The translations under genes were made by a program, and so were the position numbers. From assembly GCA_963781195.1 (NCBI GenBank), contig CAWAEZ010000009.1, forward strand, positions 62,001 through 126,000: 64,000 bases of DNA, read 5' to 3'. The stretch is from JAJPKK01 sp963781195. GTDB lineage: Bacteria; Pseudomonadota; Alphaproteobacteria; Rhizobiales; Xanthobacteraceae. The notes under the pieces were generated by a model. The model searched no databases, was not told the origin of the DNA, and saw only the letters and a program-made list of their open reading frames with translations. Of the stretch, positions 53,051 through 61,914 are shown piece after piece; within the stretch, counting starts at the first letter, position 1, and every line of letters starts with the position of its first letter.

Positions 53051-53995
53051 CTACTTCGTCGGATCGAGGGACGCCACATAGGCGGAAACAGCGATGACGT
53101 CGTCCGCCGTGAGCTTGGCGACGACCGCCTTCATGAGGGCCGCCGAGGGGCCGCCGCGATCGCCGGTCTGGAAGTAGTAGATCTGGCGCGCGATGTTTCC
53201 CGGCGACCGGCCGGCGATGCTCGGGACGTCGCCGAGCCCCTTCAGCCCGGGACCATGGCAGATGGCGCAGGCGATGGTCTTGCCGTCGCCACCGGAAGCG
53301 ACGAGCGCCTCCCCCGCCTTCAGGCTGCCGGGCGGCACGTAGGAGACGAAGCTCGCATGGGGGTCGCGCAATTCGACGCGCTCCGCCTCCTCGGGCACCT
53401 CGATGATGCGCCGACCGATCGGCTCAGTGCCTCCGGAGGGAAGCGGCAGCCGGCGCGTGCCCTTGAAATAGGTCTTCGGCACGGTGTCGCTCTCGACGAC
53501 CCGGGTCCAGGGGATCAGCTTGAGACCGGCGAAATACGCAGTGGCGAGCTTGATCTCCTCCGGCGTCATCGCCTTGGAGAACCGCGTCATCGCCCCCGCG
53601 CCGGCGCCGCCCCGCGCGCCGCTCTTGAAGTCGTCGAGCTGCCGCTCCAGGTAGGCGGCGGTGGCTCCGGCGAGCCGGGAATTTTCCGGGTGGCCGTGGC
53701 CGTGGGGCAGATGGCAGCCGATGCACGCCCGCACCGTCGTGCCGTTGCCGTGGGCCACGATGTTCGGCATCGGCGGATGCTCGTCGGGGAACCAGTCCGG
53801 CGAATCCATCTGGGAATCGATCTGCGCGCGGGTGTAGGTGCGGGTCGAGCCCGGCGCCTGCAACGGCTTGCCGCTGTCGGGCTCGGCCGGCACCCGTTCC
53901 GCCTGGGCGGGAGGATAGGCCCAGTCGGGTGGCTCGGCGGCCAGGGCCGCCGCCGGCAGCGACACGAGCATCAACACCGGAATGAACTTCCGCAT
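53051..53995 (-). CDS. Dihaem c-type cytochrome
   Basis: 314 residues. Signal peptide about 1-19 (PVLMLVSLPAAALA). Two haem-binding motifs are present: CIGCH (RACIGCHLPHGHG) in the N-terminal half and CAICH (IACAICHGPGLKG) in the C-terminal half, each with downstream Met/His candidates for the distal ligand. The second half matches cytochrome c4/c553-like domains (GRSPGNIARQIYYFQTGDRGG). It is a periplasmic electron carrier and a possible acceptor for the PQQ dehydrogenases 36 kb away, although the genes are not linked. It stands alone. Confidence 0.92.
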   Translation of the reverse strand: MRKFIPVLMLVSLPAAALAAEPPDWAYPPAQAERVPAEPDSGKPLQAPGSTRTYTRAQIDSQMDSPDWFPDEHPPMPNIVAHGNGTTVRACIGCHLPHGHGHPENSRLAGATAAYLERQLDDFKSGARGGAGAGAMTRFSKAMTPEEIKLATAYFAGLKLIPWTRVVESDTVPKTYFKGTRRLPLPSGGTEPIGRRIIEVPEEAERVELRDPHASFVSYVPPGSLKAGEALVASGGDGKTIACAICHGPGLKGLGDVPSIAGRSPGNIARQIYYFQTGDRGGPSAALMKAVVAKLTADDVIAVSAYVASLDPTK

Positions 53996-54418
53996 GGCGT
54001 TTCCTTTGGTCGTTGCGGGACATTCTCGCGGGCGGGATGTCCCTTTGCGCGCACGATCGTAGTGCGTGGACGGTCCGGATTGAATGGCCCGGGCGCGTCC
54101 GTCGTCAGCCTTTGAACCTCATTTTATCAAAATCGCACGTCCGGTCCGGCTGTCCGGTGCAATGGGGTGCGAGCCCGGAGCGCTTGGCCCGGCGGCGCCA
54201 AACAAAACCTCGACCTTCGGACGGGAAATGCGAATGAACCCATTGCCAAATCCATCCGATCGCGCATATTGGCGCCTCAATTAAAAAAAGCGTTCCGGGT
54301 GCGTCGAACACTCCGGACCATCCTCAGGCCCCCGGGCGATATCCGAATGAAATAGAGACGATAGCGCCTGCGCCAGGAACCTATGACAGCGCGGGGTGGG
54401 GGTGATCAATGGGAGGAT
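53996..54418. other. 423-base gap, partly AT-rich
   Basis: Between the cytochrome gene and a small open frame. The 54120-54360 part is AT-richer than its surroundings and contains short A/T runs (TTTTATCAAAATC, AATTAAAAAAAG). No long frame, hairpin or repeat stands out. The base composition shift may mark promoters or a small insertion. Confidence 0.4.
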
Positions 54419-54604
54419 ATGTTGGCTAAGACCAAGGCGACCGCGACGGCGGCTTCGAAGCGTACCCAGCCTGCAGCAACAAAGGCGCCGGCCCGGCGCA
54501 CCGTCCGGTTTCAAAGCTGCGACTGGTACGTAAAAGCCGCCCGCTCGGTCGGCATCAGCGACAACCGCAACCTCAAGCGCAGCGAAGAGAACTTCCAGGC
54601 CTGA
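54419..54604 (+). CDS. Small basic hypothetical protein
   Basis: 61 residues. A strong GGGAGG lies directly upstream of ATG 54419 or the following TTG (54422). The N-terminal half is Ala/Lys/Thr-rich (KTKATATAASKRTQPAATKAP); the C-terminal half (TVRFQSCDWYVKAARSVGISDNRNLKRSEENFQA) has balanced composition with Trp and Cys. I know no family for it. It resembles small DNA- or RNA-binding proteins in charge but this is only composition. Coding status rests on the ribosome binding site and the odd, non-shadow-like composition. Confidence 0.5.
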   Translation: MLAKTKATATAASKRTQPAATKAPARRTVRFQSCDWYVKAARSVGISDNRNLKRSEENFQA

Positions 54605-54724
54605 TCTTCGGGCGTTGTCCGGAGACCTCCGATCACGTCCGCTGTTTAGTCCTGCGCCCGCGCCGAGCCGCCGGGCGCGGGACTACTGCAGTGCTGAACC
54701 GGAAATGCCCTTGCAGGAGCGACC

Positions 54725-55510
54725 TCAGCTCCGATACCGCGCTGCGGCATGTTCTTGCCGGAACTTCGGCACCATCGCCGCCCGGGCGGCCGTGAAGGCA
54801 TCCCACAGACCTGCGTCAGCCAGCGGCGGAATAGTAACAAGCTCGCGGCGATCGAACCCCACCAGGGCGGCATCGACGAGTTCGCCGACATCCATCATTC
54901 CCGGTATCGCCGCGACGTCCCGGCCCGACTTCGCCCAGATATCGGTGCGCGTCGCGCCCGGAAGGACCGCCTGGACGTAAACCCCGCGCGGGCCGAGCTC
55001 GGTCTGCAGCGACTGCGAGAAGACGAGGAGATAGGCCTTGGTGGCCGCGTAGATGCCCGGAAGCACCTCGGGCGCCAGCGCGAGCACCGAGGCGATGTTG
55101 ACGATCGAGCCCCTGCCCGTGGCAAGGAATTGCGGGACGACCGCGCCGGCGAGGCGGGTCGGCGCCGTGACGTTCAGCCGGATGAGCTCATCTTGGGCGT
55201 CGAGGTCCGGGGAGTCGAACCCGCCCGGCGCGGCGGCCCCCGCATTGTTGACGAGCAGGCTGATGGACGCATCCTCGCGCAAACGCGCCTCGACGCGGTG
55301 CAAGTCCGTCGCAACGGTGAGATCGCTCGGCAGCACCTCGACGCCGACACCGGTCTCCCGGCGCAGGCGTTCGGCAAGCGCGCTCAGCCGGTCCTTGCTG
55401 CGAGCGACCACGATGAGGTCATAGCCCCGGCGGGCGAGACGGTCCGCATAAGTCGCGCCGATTCCGGAGGAGGCACCGGTCACGAGCGCGGTTCCGAGTG
55501 GATGTTGCAT
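54725..55510 (-). CDS. Short-chain dehydrogenase/reductase
   Basis: 261 residues; GGAGA precedes ATG 55510. Classical SDR: TGASSGIGATYA cofactor motif, NNAGAAAPGGF, the Ser of IVNIASVLAL, and YAATK with the catalytic Tyr and Lys. No leader. The arginine following the second strand (ARSKDR) suggests a preference for NADP(H). It lies 37 bases after the MarR gene on the same strand and is probably its operon partner. Substrate unknown; ketone or aldehyde reduction is likely. Confidence 0.92.
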   Translation of the reverse strand: MQHPLGTALVTGASSGIGATYADRLARRGYDLIVVARSKDRLSALAERLRRETGVGVEVLPSDLTVATDLHRVEARLREDASISLLVNNAGAAAPGGFDSPDLDAQDELIRLNVTAPTRLAGAVVPQFLATGRGSIVNIASVLALAPEVLPGIYAATKAYLLVFSQSLQTELGPRGVYVQAVLPGATRTDIWAKSGRDVAAIPGMMDVGELVDAALVGFDRRELVTIPPLADAGLWDAFTAARAAMVPKFRQEHAAARYRS

Positions 55511-55547
55511 GGGAGATCTCCGGTCCTGCTTCATGAGCAGGCCTGTT

Positions 55548-55997
55548 TCACATGGGGCGATCGAAATCGGTGGCCACCACGGCTCGAAGCAGCGCGCGCA
55601 GCTCTCCCGCGCGCTTGGGCTCGAACGTTCGTTCAAAACAGGCCTGGGCTTCCGACCACGCCTTGGTCGCCACCTCGAAGCGCTTCCTGCCCATCTTGGT
55701 CAGGTGAAGCTCCTTGGCGCGACGGTCCGCGGCGGCCGGCTCGATGGTGATCAGGCCGTCGCGCTCCAGCGGCAGAATGTTCCGTCCGAGCGTGGTGCGG
55801 TCCATCGCCATGTCCTCGGCGAGCCGGTTGATGGTCAACGGCCCCCGTCGATTGAGCTTCGCCAGAATCGAGAACTGGGTCGTGCGCAATCCGCTCGAGG
55901 CCAGAAACCGGTCGTAAAGCTGGGTCACATGCCGCGCCGCCGAGCGGACGGCGAAGCAATTGCATTCCTGGGTTTCCTGTGCCGGCCCCTCCGACAT
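55548..55997 (-). CDS. MarR-family transcriptional regulator
   Basis: 149 residues from ATG 55997, with GAGGAG seven bases upstream. The winged helix-turn-helix spans about residues 35-105 (TTQFSILAKLNRRGPLTINRLAEDMAMDRTTLGRNILPLERDGLI with the wing at PAAADRRAKELHLT). The Cys residues near the start (ECNCFAV) could sense redox or electrophiles. It is divergent from a MATE efflux gene, and an inverted repeat lies between their promoters, so it probably represses both the pump and its own SDR operon. Confidence 0.92.
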   Translation of the reverse strand: MSEGPAQETQECNCFAVRSAARHVTQLYDRFLASSGLRTTQFSILAKLNRRGPLTINRLAEDMAMDRTTLGRNILPLERDGLITIEPAAADRRAKELHLTKMGRKRFEVATKAWSEAQACFERTFEPKRAGELRALLRAVVATDFDRPM

Positions 55998-56014
55998 TCT
56001 CGAACTCCTCGATC

Positions 56015-56064
56015 TTGACATACGTGTATATGCGCTCATATAGCTGCATATACGCTTAAGTCAA
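56015..56064. promoter_or_regulatory. Overlapping divergent promoters around a MarR operator
   Basis: GTATATGC (56026-56033) and GCATATAC (56046-56053) form a perfect eight-base inverted repeat with a 12-base AT-rich spacer. A plus-strand promoter (TTGACA 56015-56020, TATAGC 56039-56044, 18-base spacer) and a minus-strand promoter (TTGACT 56064-56059, TATATG 56042-56037, 16-base spacer) overlap it. Binding at the repeat would close both promoters at once. Confidence 0.65.
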
Positions 56065-56081
56065 CTGTGGCGGAGGCATCG

Positions 56082-57563
56082 ATGTCAGCGGAACAAAGGC
56101 CGGGTTCGGGAGCCGAGCCGCCGCAACAGGGCGCCGCGGCTCCGCCGGCGAAGCCGCGGGACATCCGCACGCGGATGTTGCTCGAGGCGCCCATCACGCC
56201 GACGCTGCTGCGGCTCGCGGCGCCGAACGTGCTCGTCATGGTGGCGCAGGCGTCGGTGGGATTGATCGAGACCTATTTCGTCGGCAAGCTCGGGACCGCC
56301 GCGCTGGCCGGCGTGGCTCTGGTGTTTCCGGTCGTCATGCTGATGCAGATGATGTCGGCGGGCGCCATGGGCGGCGGCATCTCGTCGGCGATCGCGCGGG
56401 CGCTCGGCGCCGGGCGGCGCGACGACGCCAATGCGCTGACGCTGCACGCGCTCGCGATCGCCGGCATGTTCGGGCTCGCCTTCATGGTGATCGTGCTCGG
56501 CTTCGGACCGACGCTCTATGCGGTAATGGGCGGCAGCGGCGCTTCGCTGGCGGCGGCGCTCACTTACTCGAACGTGGTGTTCTCCGGCGCCCTGCTGGTA
56601 TGGATCTTCAACTCCCTCGCCAACGTGATCCGCGGCACCGGCAACATGATCGTGCCCGCCGTCGTCACCTGCGCCGGCGTCGTGGTGCTGATCCCGCTGT
56701 CGCCGGCCCTCATTTTCGGCTGGGGGCCGTTTCCGCGGCTGGGCGTCGCCGGCGGCGCCGTCGCCGTGCTCGCCTTCTATGCGCTCGGAAGCCTCGCATT
56801 GGCGGCGTACCTGTGGTCGGGCCGCAGTGTGGTGCGCCTGTCGCTGCGGGGCGGCGGTTTTCGGCGGGCCCTGTTTTTCGACATCCTGCGCGTCGGCCTG
56901 GTGGCCGCGCTGATCACCGTGGGCACCAACCTGACGATCGGCATCGCGACCGCCCTGGTCGGACGGTTCGGTGCGGCCGCGATCGCGGGTTACGGCACCG
57001 GATCGCGCATCGAATATCTCCTCATTCCGCTGGTGTTCGGCCTCGGGGGCCCGCTCGTCGCCATGGTCGGGACCAGCATCGGCGCCGGCCGCCGCGACCG
57101 CGCCGTCCGCACGGCGTGGATCGGCGCCGCCATCGCGGCCGGCATGTGCGAAGTGATCGGGCTGTCGGCCGCGACCTTCCCGAAGGCATGGCTCTCGCTG
57201 TTCGGCAGCGATCCGGCGATGCTCGACGCCGGCACGCGTTATCTGCAGGCGGTTGGCCCGACCTACGGACTGTTCGGACTCGGCATGGCGCTCTACTTCG
57301 CCTCGCAGGGCGCCGGACGCCTGCTGTGGCCGCTGCTCGCCAATCTCACCAGGCTCGCCATCGCCGGCGGCGGCGGATGGCTGGCGCTGCAATGGAGCGG
57401 GAACCTGTCCCATGTGTTCTTCGCACAGGGCCTCGCGCTCATCGTGTTCGGCCTGATCATCGCGGCGGCCGTCGCGAGCGGCGCCTGGTTCACCGAGCCG
57501 GGTGGGTCGTGGTGGCCCCGCCGACGCGCCCAGAAATCCGCGGATCTCGTCATCGCGCCGTGA
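56082..57563 (+). CDS. MATE-family multidrug efflux pump
   Basis: 493 residues. ATG 56082 has GGAGG five bases before it and is chosen over the GTG at 56067. About 12 membrane segments. The family-specific stretches are LLRLAAPNVLVMVAQASVGLIETYFVGKLGTAALAG and FGAAAIAGYGTGSRIEYLLIPLVFGLGGPLVAMVGTSIGAGRRD. An acidic or Asp residue of the N-lobe cannot be assigned safely. The pump uses proton or sodium gradients to expel cationic or phenolic toxins. The divergent MarR gene is the likely regulator. Confidence 0.93.
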   Translation: MSAEQRPGSGAEPPQQGAAAPPAKPRDIRTRMLLEAPITPTLLRLAAPNVLVMVAQASVGLIETYFVGKLGTAALAGVALVFPVVMLMQMMSAGAMGGGISSAIARALGAGRRDDANALTLHALAIAGMFGLAFMVIVLGFGPTLYAVMGGSGASLAAALTYSNVVFSGALLVWIFNSLANVIRGTGNMIVPAVVTCAGVVVLIPLSPALIFGWGPFPRLGVAGGAVAVLAFYALGSLALAAYLWSGRSVVRLSLRGGGFRRALFFDILRVGLVAALITVGTNLTIGIATALVGRFGAAAIAGYGTGSRIEYLLIPLVFGLGGPLVAMVGTSIGAGRRDRAVRTAWIGAAIAAGMCEVIGLSAATFPKAWLSLFGSDPAMLDAGTRYLQAVGPTYGLFGLGMALYFASQGAGRLLWPLLANLTRLAIAGGGGWLALQWSGNLSHVFFAQGLALIVFGLIIAAAVASGAWFTEPGGSWWPRRRAQKSADLVIAP

Positions 57564-57775
57564 GGGGCAACATGAAAGTAGTGCGCCCCACCAGGGTCGT
57601 AGGCCCCCTGAAGGACGTCGCGTCATGCTTGCGCGCCGCATCTTGAGACGTCACCGCCGAGCCATCGCGACAGCGGCGGGGCTCCAAGAAAAGCGGCGCG
57701 GCCCAACAGAAACCAACGTCGAAAAAATCGGCACGGGGACACGACCCCAGCGCGTCCACGGCAAGGAGGACCGAC

Positions 57776-58744
57776 ATGAATATCGCGGGCTTGTTCGAAC
57801 GTCGCAACCTGCTCAAGGCGGCAGCCGTTCTCGGCGGTCTCTCGACGCTGCGAACCGCTTACGCCGACGAGCGGAACAAAGCGCAGGACCAGGAAGGAAG
57901 CGCCGACACTACACCCGGCGATCGGTCCGGTGAGACGAGAATGGCGGACGTCCCGCTCGGTCCGACAGTGAAGGTCACCGTGGAGCGCCGCGGCGAGATC
58001 GTCCTCATCGGCATCAACCGCCCGTCGATCTACAACCGGGTCGATCCGGAAACCTACCTCGCGCTGGGACGCGCCTATTTCGACTACGACCGTGATCCCT
58101 CGCTGCGGGCGGCGGTGCTGTTCGGCCATGGGGAGAACTTCTCACGAGGCATCGACGTCGACGCCTACCAGGCGTTCCTCGCGACGGGCCGGCGCCTGCC
58201 GAACGAAGGAACGATCGACGTCCTCGCCAAGACGGGAGCCAAGCTCTCGAAGCCCCTGATTGCCGTGGTTCATGGCGACACCTGGAACATGGCCCATGAA
58301 CTCTGCTTGACCGCCGACGTGCGGATCGCCGCCGCCGACACCCGCTTCGGGCAGGACGAGAACACCCACGGCCGGTTTCCCGGCGGCGGCGCCACGATTC
58401 GCTTCGTCCGCGAGGCGGGCTGGGGGAATGCCATGCGCTATATGCTGACGGGAGATCATTGGAGCGCGGCGGAAGCCTACCGCATGGGCGTCGTGCAGGA
58501 GATCGCGCCCACGCGCGAGACAGCTCTCGCGGCGGGCATCGCCATGGCGAAGAAGGTCGCGGCCTGTGGGCCGCTGGGCATCAAGACCACCCTCGTCTCG
58601 GCGCACCTCGCGATCGATTCGTCCGCGCCGGACGCGCTATCGAAACTCGGCGGCCAGTACGGCGCGCTCTACCGGACCGAGGATTTTAGCGAAGGCCGCC
58701 GCGCCGAGGCCGAGGGCCGGCCGCCGGTCTATCACGGACGGTGA
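57776..58744 (+). CDS. Enoyl-CoA hydratase/isomerase-family protein with Tat-like leader
   Basis: 322 residues. AGGAGG lies seven bases before ATG 57776, so the leader is translated. The leader holds ERRNLLKAAAVLGG, a twin-arginine-like motif with Ala-rich core, and ends near YADERN. The crotonase domain starts near residue 65 (VKVTVERRGEIVLIGINRPSIYNRVD), with the oxyanion-hole strands LFGHGENFSRGIDVDAY and the second segment VHGDTWNMAHELCLTADVRIAAAD. The catalytic Glu pair of true hydratases is not obvious (FPGGGATIRFVREAGW). An exported crotonase is unusual because CoA is cytoplasmic. An internal ATG at 57941 (MADVPLGP) would yield a cytosolic form. It is not in an obvious operon. Confidence 0.85.
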   Translation: MNIAGLFERRNLLKAAAVLGGLSTLRTAYADERNKAQDQEGSADTTPGDRSGETRMADVPLGPTVKVTVERRGEIVLIGINRPSIYNRVDPETYLALGRAYFDYDRDPSLRAAVLFGHGENFSRGIDVDAYQAFLATGRRLPNEGTIDVLAKTGAKLSKPLIAVVHGDTWNMAHELCLTADVRIAAADTRFGQDENTHGRFPGGGATIRFVREAGWGNAMRYMLTGDHWSAAEAYRMGVVQEIAPTRETALAAGIAMAKKVAACGPLGIKTTLVSAHLAIDSSAPDALSKLGGQYGALYRTEDFSEGRRAEAEGRPPVYHGR

Positions 58745-58776
58745 TGGGGGCGGCGCACGGCGTGCGGCCGCACGCT

Positions 58777-59865
58777 CTACTCGATCTTCACGTTGGCGGC
58801 GCGGATCAGGTCGCCCCAGCGCCTGGTGTCGGACTTGACGATCTCGGTCATCTGCGCGGGAGTGCCGCCGACCGCTTGCAGGTGGAGCGATTTGAGCTGC
58901 GCCTGCATCTCGGGCGCGGCGAGCACCTCGTTGATCGCGGCGTTGAGCTTGGCGACGATCGGGGCCGGGGTTTTCGGCGGCGCCGAGATCGCGTTCCAGG
59001 TGTTGGAGTTGAAGCCGGGGAGCCCCGCTTCCTGCATGGTGGGGATGTCCGGCAGTTCGGGCACCCGCTGCGGCGTCGTCACCGCGAGGATTCTCGCCCT
59101 CCCCGACCTTTGCATTTCCATCGAGGTCGCGAGCTCATTGAAAAGCACGTCGACGTGGCCTCCCATCAGATCGTTGATGGCGGGCGCGGTGCCGCGATAC
59201 GGGACGTGAAGCAGCTTCGCGCCGGTTGCCTGCTCGAACATGACGCCGGTCAGATGGGACGTCGTGCCGTTGCCCTGCGAGCCGTAGCTGATCTTTCCCG
59301 GATTGGCCTTCGCATAGGCGACGAACTCCTGCACCGTCTTGGCCGGGAAATCCGAGCGCACCGTCAGCGTGTTCGGAATCCGGGTCATGACCGCGACCGG
59401 GGTGAACGTGGCGGGGTCCCACGAGGTGATCTTGTAGAGCATCCCGTTGGTGGTGAGCGGCGCAGGCTGGGAGGCGAGCAAGGTATAGCCGTCGGGATCG
59501 GCCGACCACACCGCCTCGGCGCCGATGTTGCCGGACTGGCCGCCCTTGTTCTCGATCACGATGGGCTGCCCGAGGCGGCGTTGCAGCTTCTCCGAAACGA
59601 TGCGGGCGACGGTGTCGACGCCGCCGCCGGCGGGCAGGCACACGATGAGCTTGATCGGCCGGTTGGGATAATCCGCCGGTTGCGCGCGCGCCGGCGCCGG
59701 CACCGACAGCGTCGAGAACGTCAATCCGAACGCGAGCATCACTCCCACCCGACCGGCGGACCGGGATGCCGAGACGACAGGCCTCGAGACGACGCGGGAC
59801 AACGCGCTTGCCCGCTGTCGGCGTGGCGGGCGTCCGCCGCGGCAGGGAGGGGGCAATCTCGACAT
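58777..59865 (-). CDS. Bug/TctC-family periplasmic substrate-binding protein (2)
   Basis: 362 residues from ATG 59865, with AGGA six bases upstream. The N-terminus is a long basic stretch before the hydrophobic signal (VGVMLAFGLTFSTLSVPAPARAQ), so a start at the internal ATG within VGVMLA is also possible. Bug features: PIKLIVCLPAGGGVDTVARIV, ENKGGQSGNIGAEAVW, HVPYRGTAPAINDLMGGHVDVLF. Ligand unknown; these bind di- and tricarboxylates, aromatic acids or nicotinate-like compounds. It is followed, on the same strand, by nothing within the window, and preceded by the other Bug gene (169 bases). Confidence 0.9.
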   Translation of the reverse strand: MSRLPPPCRGGRPPRRQRASALSRVVSRPVVSASRSAGRVGVMLAFGLTFSTLSVPAPARAQPADYPNRPIKLIVCLPAGGGVDTVARIVSEKLQRRLGQPIVIENKGGQSGNIGAEAVWSADPDGYTLLASQPAPLTTNGMLYKITSWDPATFTPVAVMTRIPNTLTVRSDFPAKTVQEFVAYAKANPGKISYGSQGNGTTSHLTGVMFEQATGAKLLHVPYRGTAPAINDLMGGHVDVLFNELATSMEMQRSGRARILAVTTPQRVPELPDIPTMQEAGLPGFNSNTWNAISAPPKTPAPIVAKLNAAINEVLAAPEMQAQLKSLHLQAVGGTPAQMTEIVKSDTRRWGDLIRAANVKIE

Positions 59866-60034
59866 GGCGGGTCCTTCTGGCTTCAACAGAAACGTCGGGC
59901 GTCGCAGCAACGCGCTTGCGGCAACCGCATTGCCGGCGACGATATCGGCAGCCGATGCTAGCGTGCAGTCCGCATGAAAGCAGCCCTCGGCGACGGAGCT
60001 CCGTCGGATCAAAGCGTCGCAGGCGGGAGCGGGG

Positions 60035-61045
60035 TCACTCCGGCCTGATGTTCGCCGACTTGATGACGTCGGCGTAGATCCCCGTCACCTTGCCCATGAT
60101 CTCCTTCAAGCGCTCCGGAGGGCCGCCCCCGACTCGGAGCCCGACCGTGCGGCCCCGTGCCGCCGTGTCCGGATCGGCGAGCACCTGGTTGACCGCGGCG
60201 TTGATCCTGTCGATTACCGGCCGCGGCGTCGCAGCCGGTGCGAGGATGGCGTTGTAGGCGTAGATCACGACGTCCGGCAGCCCAACCTCGGCGGTGGTCG
60301 GCACGTCGGGCAGGTCGGGCGTGCGGGTCGACGACAGCACCGCGAGCGCGCGCAGTTTGCCGTCCTTCACCTGCGGCGCCAGCGGCACCAGGCTGTCGAT
60401 GCCGGCCTGGACCTGGCCTCCGATGACGTCGGAGATGGCGGGCGGGCTGCCCTTGTAGGGCACCATGACCAGCTTGACGCCGGTGACGTCCTGGAGCTGC
60501 TCGAGCGCAATGCGGTAGTTGGTGCCGAGGCCGGGCACCGCGACCGAGATCTTTCCGGGCTGCGATTTCGCGAGCGCGATGAACTCGGGAAACGTCTTCG
60601 CCGGAACCTTGTCGTTGACGACGATGAGCCCGTAGCTTTCGCCGAGCCAGATCACCGGCGCCAGATCCTTGTCGAGATCATAGGGCAGGCTGGCGACCAG
60701 GTTCTGGTTGATGCTCAGCGCCGCATTGGTGAGCAGCAGCGTGTAGCCGTCCGGCGCCGACTGGGCGGTCGCCTGGGTGCCGATGATGGTGTTGCCGCCG
60801 GGCCGGTTGTCGATCACCACGGCCTGGCCGAGAATGCGCGACAGCTTGTCGCCGATGAGACGCGCGAAGACGTCGCTCAGCCCGCCGGGCGGATAGGGTA
60901 CGATCAGCCGGACCGATTTCGTCGGCCAGCCCTGCGCTGATGCGCCCTGCGCACGCGCCTCGCCCGTAGCGAACGCCATCGCTGCTGCCGAGCAGCACAC
61001 CGCCGCGCACCACGTCGCCGCGCACCTCATCATCGCCTTGCGCAT
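60035..61045 (-). CDS. Bug/TctC-family periplasmic substrate-binding protein (3)
   Basis: 336 residues. Signal peptide about 1-32 (AATWCAAVCCSAAAMAFATGEARAQ); a GGGGG run precedes the ATG. Typical Bug motifs: VRLIVPYPPGGLSDVFARLIGDKLSRILGQAVVIDNRPGGN, VPYKGSPPAISDVIGGQVQAGIDSLVP. It is divergent from the carboxymuconolactone-decarboxylase-like operon, with a 211-base shared control region, so the receptor and the exported enzymes may respond to the same compound. Confidence 0.92.
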   Translation of the reverse strand: MRKAMMRCAATWCAAVCCSAAAMAFATGEARAQGASAQGWPTKSVRLIVPYPPGGLSDVFARLIGDKLSRILGQAVVIDNRPGGNTIIGTQATAQSAPDGYTLLLTNAALSINQNLVASLPYDLDKDLAPVIWLGESYGLIVVNDKVPAKTFPEFIALAKSQPGKISVAVPGLGTNYRIALEQLQDVTGVKLVMVPYKGSPPAISDVIGGQVQAGIDSLVPLAPQVKDGKLRALAVLSSTRTPDLPDVPTTAEVGLPDVVIYAYNAILAPAATPRPVIDRINAAVNQVLADPDTAARGRTVGLRVGGGPPERLKEIMGKVTGIYADVIKSANIRPE

Positions 61046-61256
61046 GATTTCCCCCTCGCAAATTGTTCGTCGTTGCTTTGGGGCAGGCTAGCATGGCGAC
61101 CCCACGACCGTAACGGTCCTGCCGCGCAATGCCGCATCGCTTGTGGGCGCGGGCAAAAACGGGCAGCATCGGGCCAATGAAAATCGACGGCCTCGCGTCG
61201 CCGCGTCCCTTTGTCCGACCGCCGCCGAGTCGTCCAGCCGATCGGGAGGAGCCAAC

Positions 61257-61901
61257 ATGAAATCGCTGTTCGCCATCGCCCTCGTCACGGCCGCAGTGGC
61301 CGCGCCGCAGCTTTGCGCCGCCGAAGAGCGCTTTGCGCCGCTTCGCCCCGACCAGCTCTCGCCGGAGCAGAAGGCGTGGGCCGACAGCATCGCCGTGCCG
61401 CCGCGCAACGCGAAGTTCACCAATCCGCCGTATCGGGTCTATATCCGCAGCCCGAAGCTCGCACCGCGGCTGCAGGCCCTGTCGGACTTCGTGCGCTGGG
61501 AATCCTCGCTGCCGGCGCGGATGAGCGAGTTTGCGATCCTCATCACGGCGCGCCAGTGGACCCAGCAATACGAGTGGGCGGCGCACTATCCGCTGGCCCT
61601 GAAAGGCGGGCTCGATCCGTCGGTGCCGGCGGATCTCGCGGTCGGCAAGCGGCCCGAAAAGATGAAGGATGACGAGGCCGCGCTCTACGATCTCGCCATG
61701 CAGATCTACCGCGACAAGAATGTCACCGACAAAGTCTACGATACGGCGGTCGAAAAGCTCGGGGAGAAGGGCGTCGTCGAAGCGATCGCCGCCATGGGCT
61801 ACTACGATCTCGTTTCGATGACCCTGATCGCCGCCCGCGCGGTGCCGCGGGACACCGGCGCACCGATCCTGCAGCCGCTGCCGAAGTCGGCGGCCGACTG
61901 A
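61257..61901 (+). CDS. Exported carboxymuconolactone-decarboxylase/AhpD-like protein
   Basis: 214 residues; ATG 61257 follows GGGAGGA. Signal peptide about 1-22 (LFAIALVTAAVAAPQLCAA). The mature part is an all-helical CMD/AhpD fold: LSDFVRWESSLPARMSEFAILITARQWTQQYEWAAHYPLALKGG is the core helix pair, followed by DEAALYDLAMQIYRDKNVTD and VVEAIAAMGYYDLVSMTLIAA. There is no Cys in the mature protein, so it cannot do the thiol peroxidase chemistry of AhpD; a decarboxylase-type or lyase role is more likely. It is the first gene of an operon with a cupin and a carboxylesterase, all with leaders. Confidence 0.88.
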   Translation: MKSLFAIALVTAAVAAPQLCAAEERFAPLRPDQLSPEQKAWADSIAVPPRNAKFTNPPYRVYIRSPKLAPRLQALSDFVRWESSLPARMSEFAILITARQWTQQYEWAAHYPLALKGGLDPSVPADLAVGKRPEKMKDDEAALYDLAMQIYRDKNVTDKVYDTAVEKLGEKGVVEAIAAMGYYDLVSMTLIAARAVPRDTGAPILQPLPKSAAD

Positions 61902-61914
61902 CAACAAACGAGGA

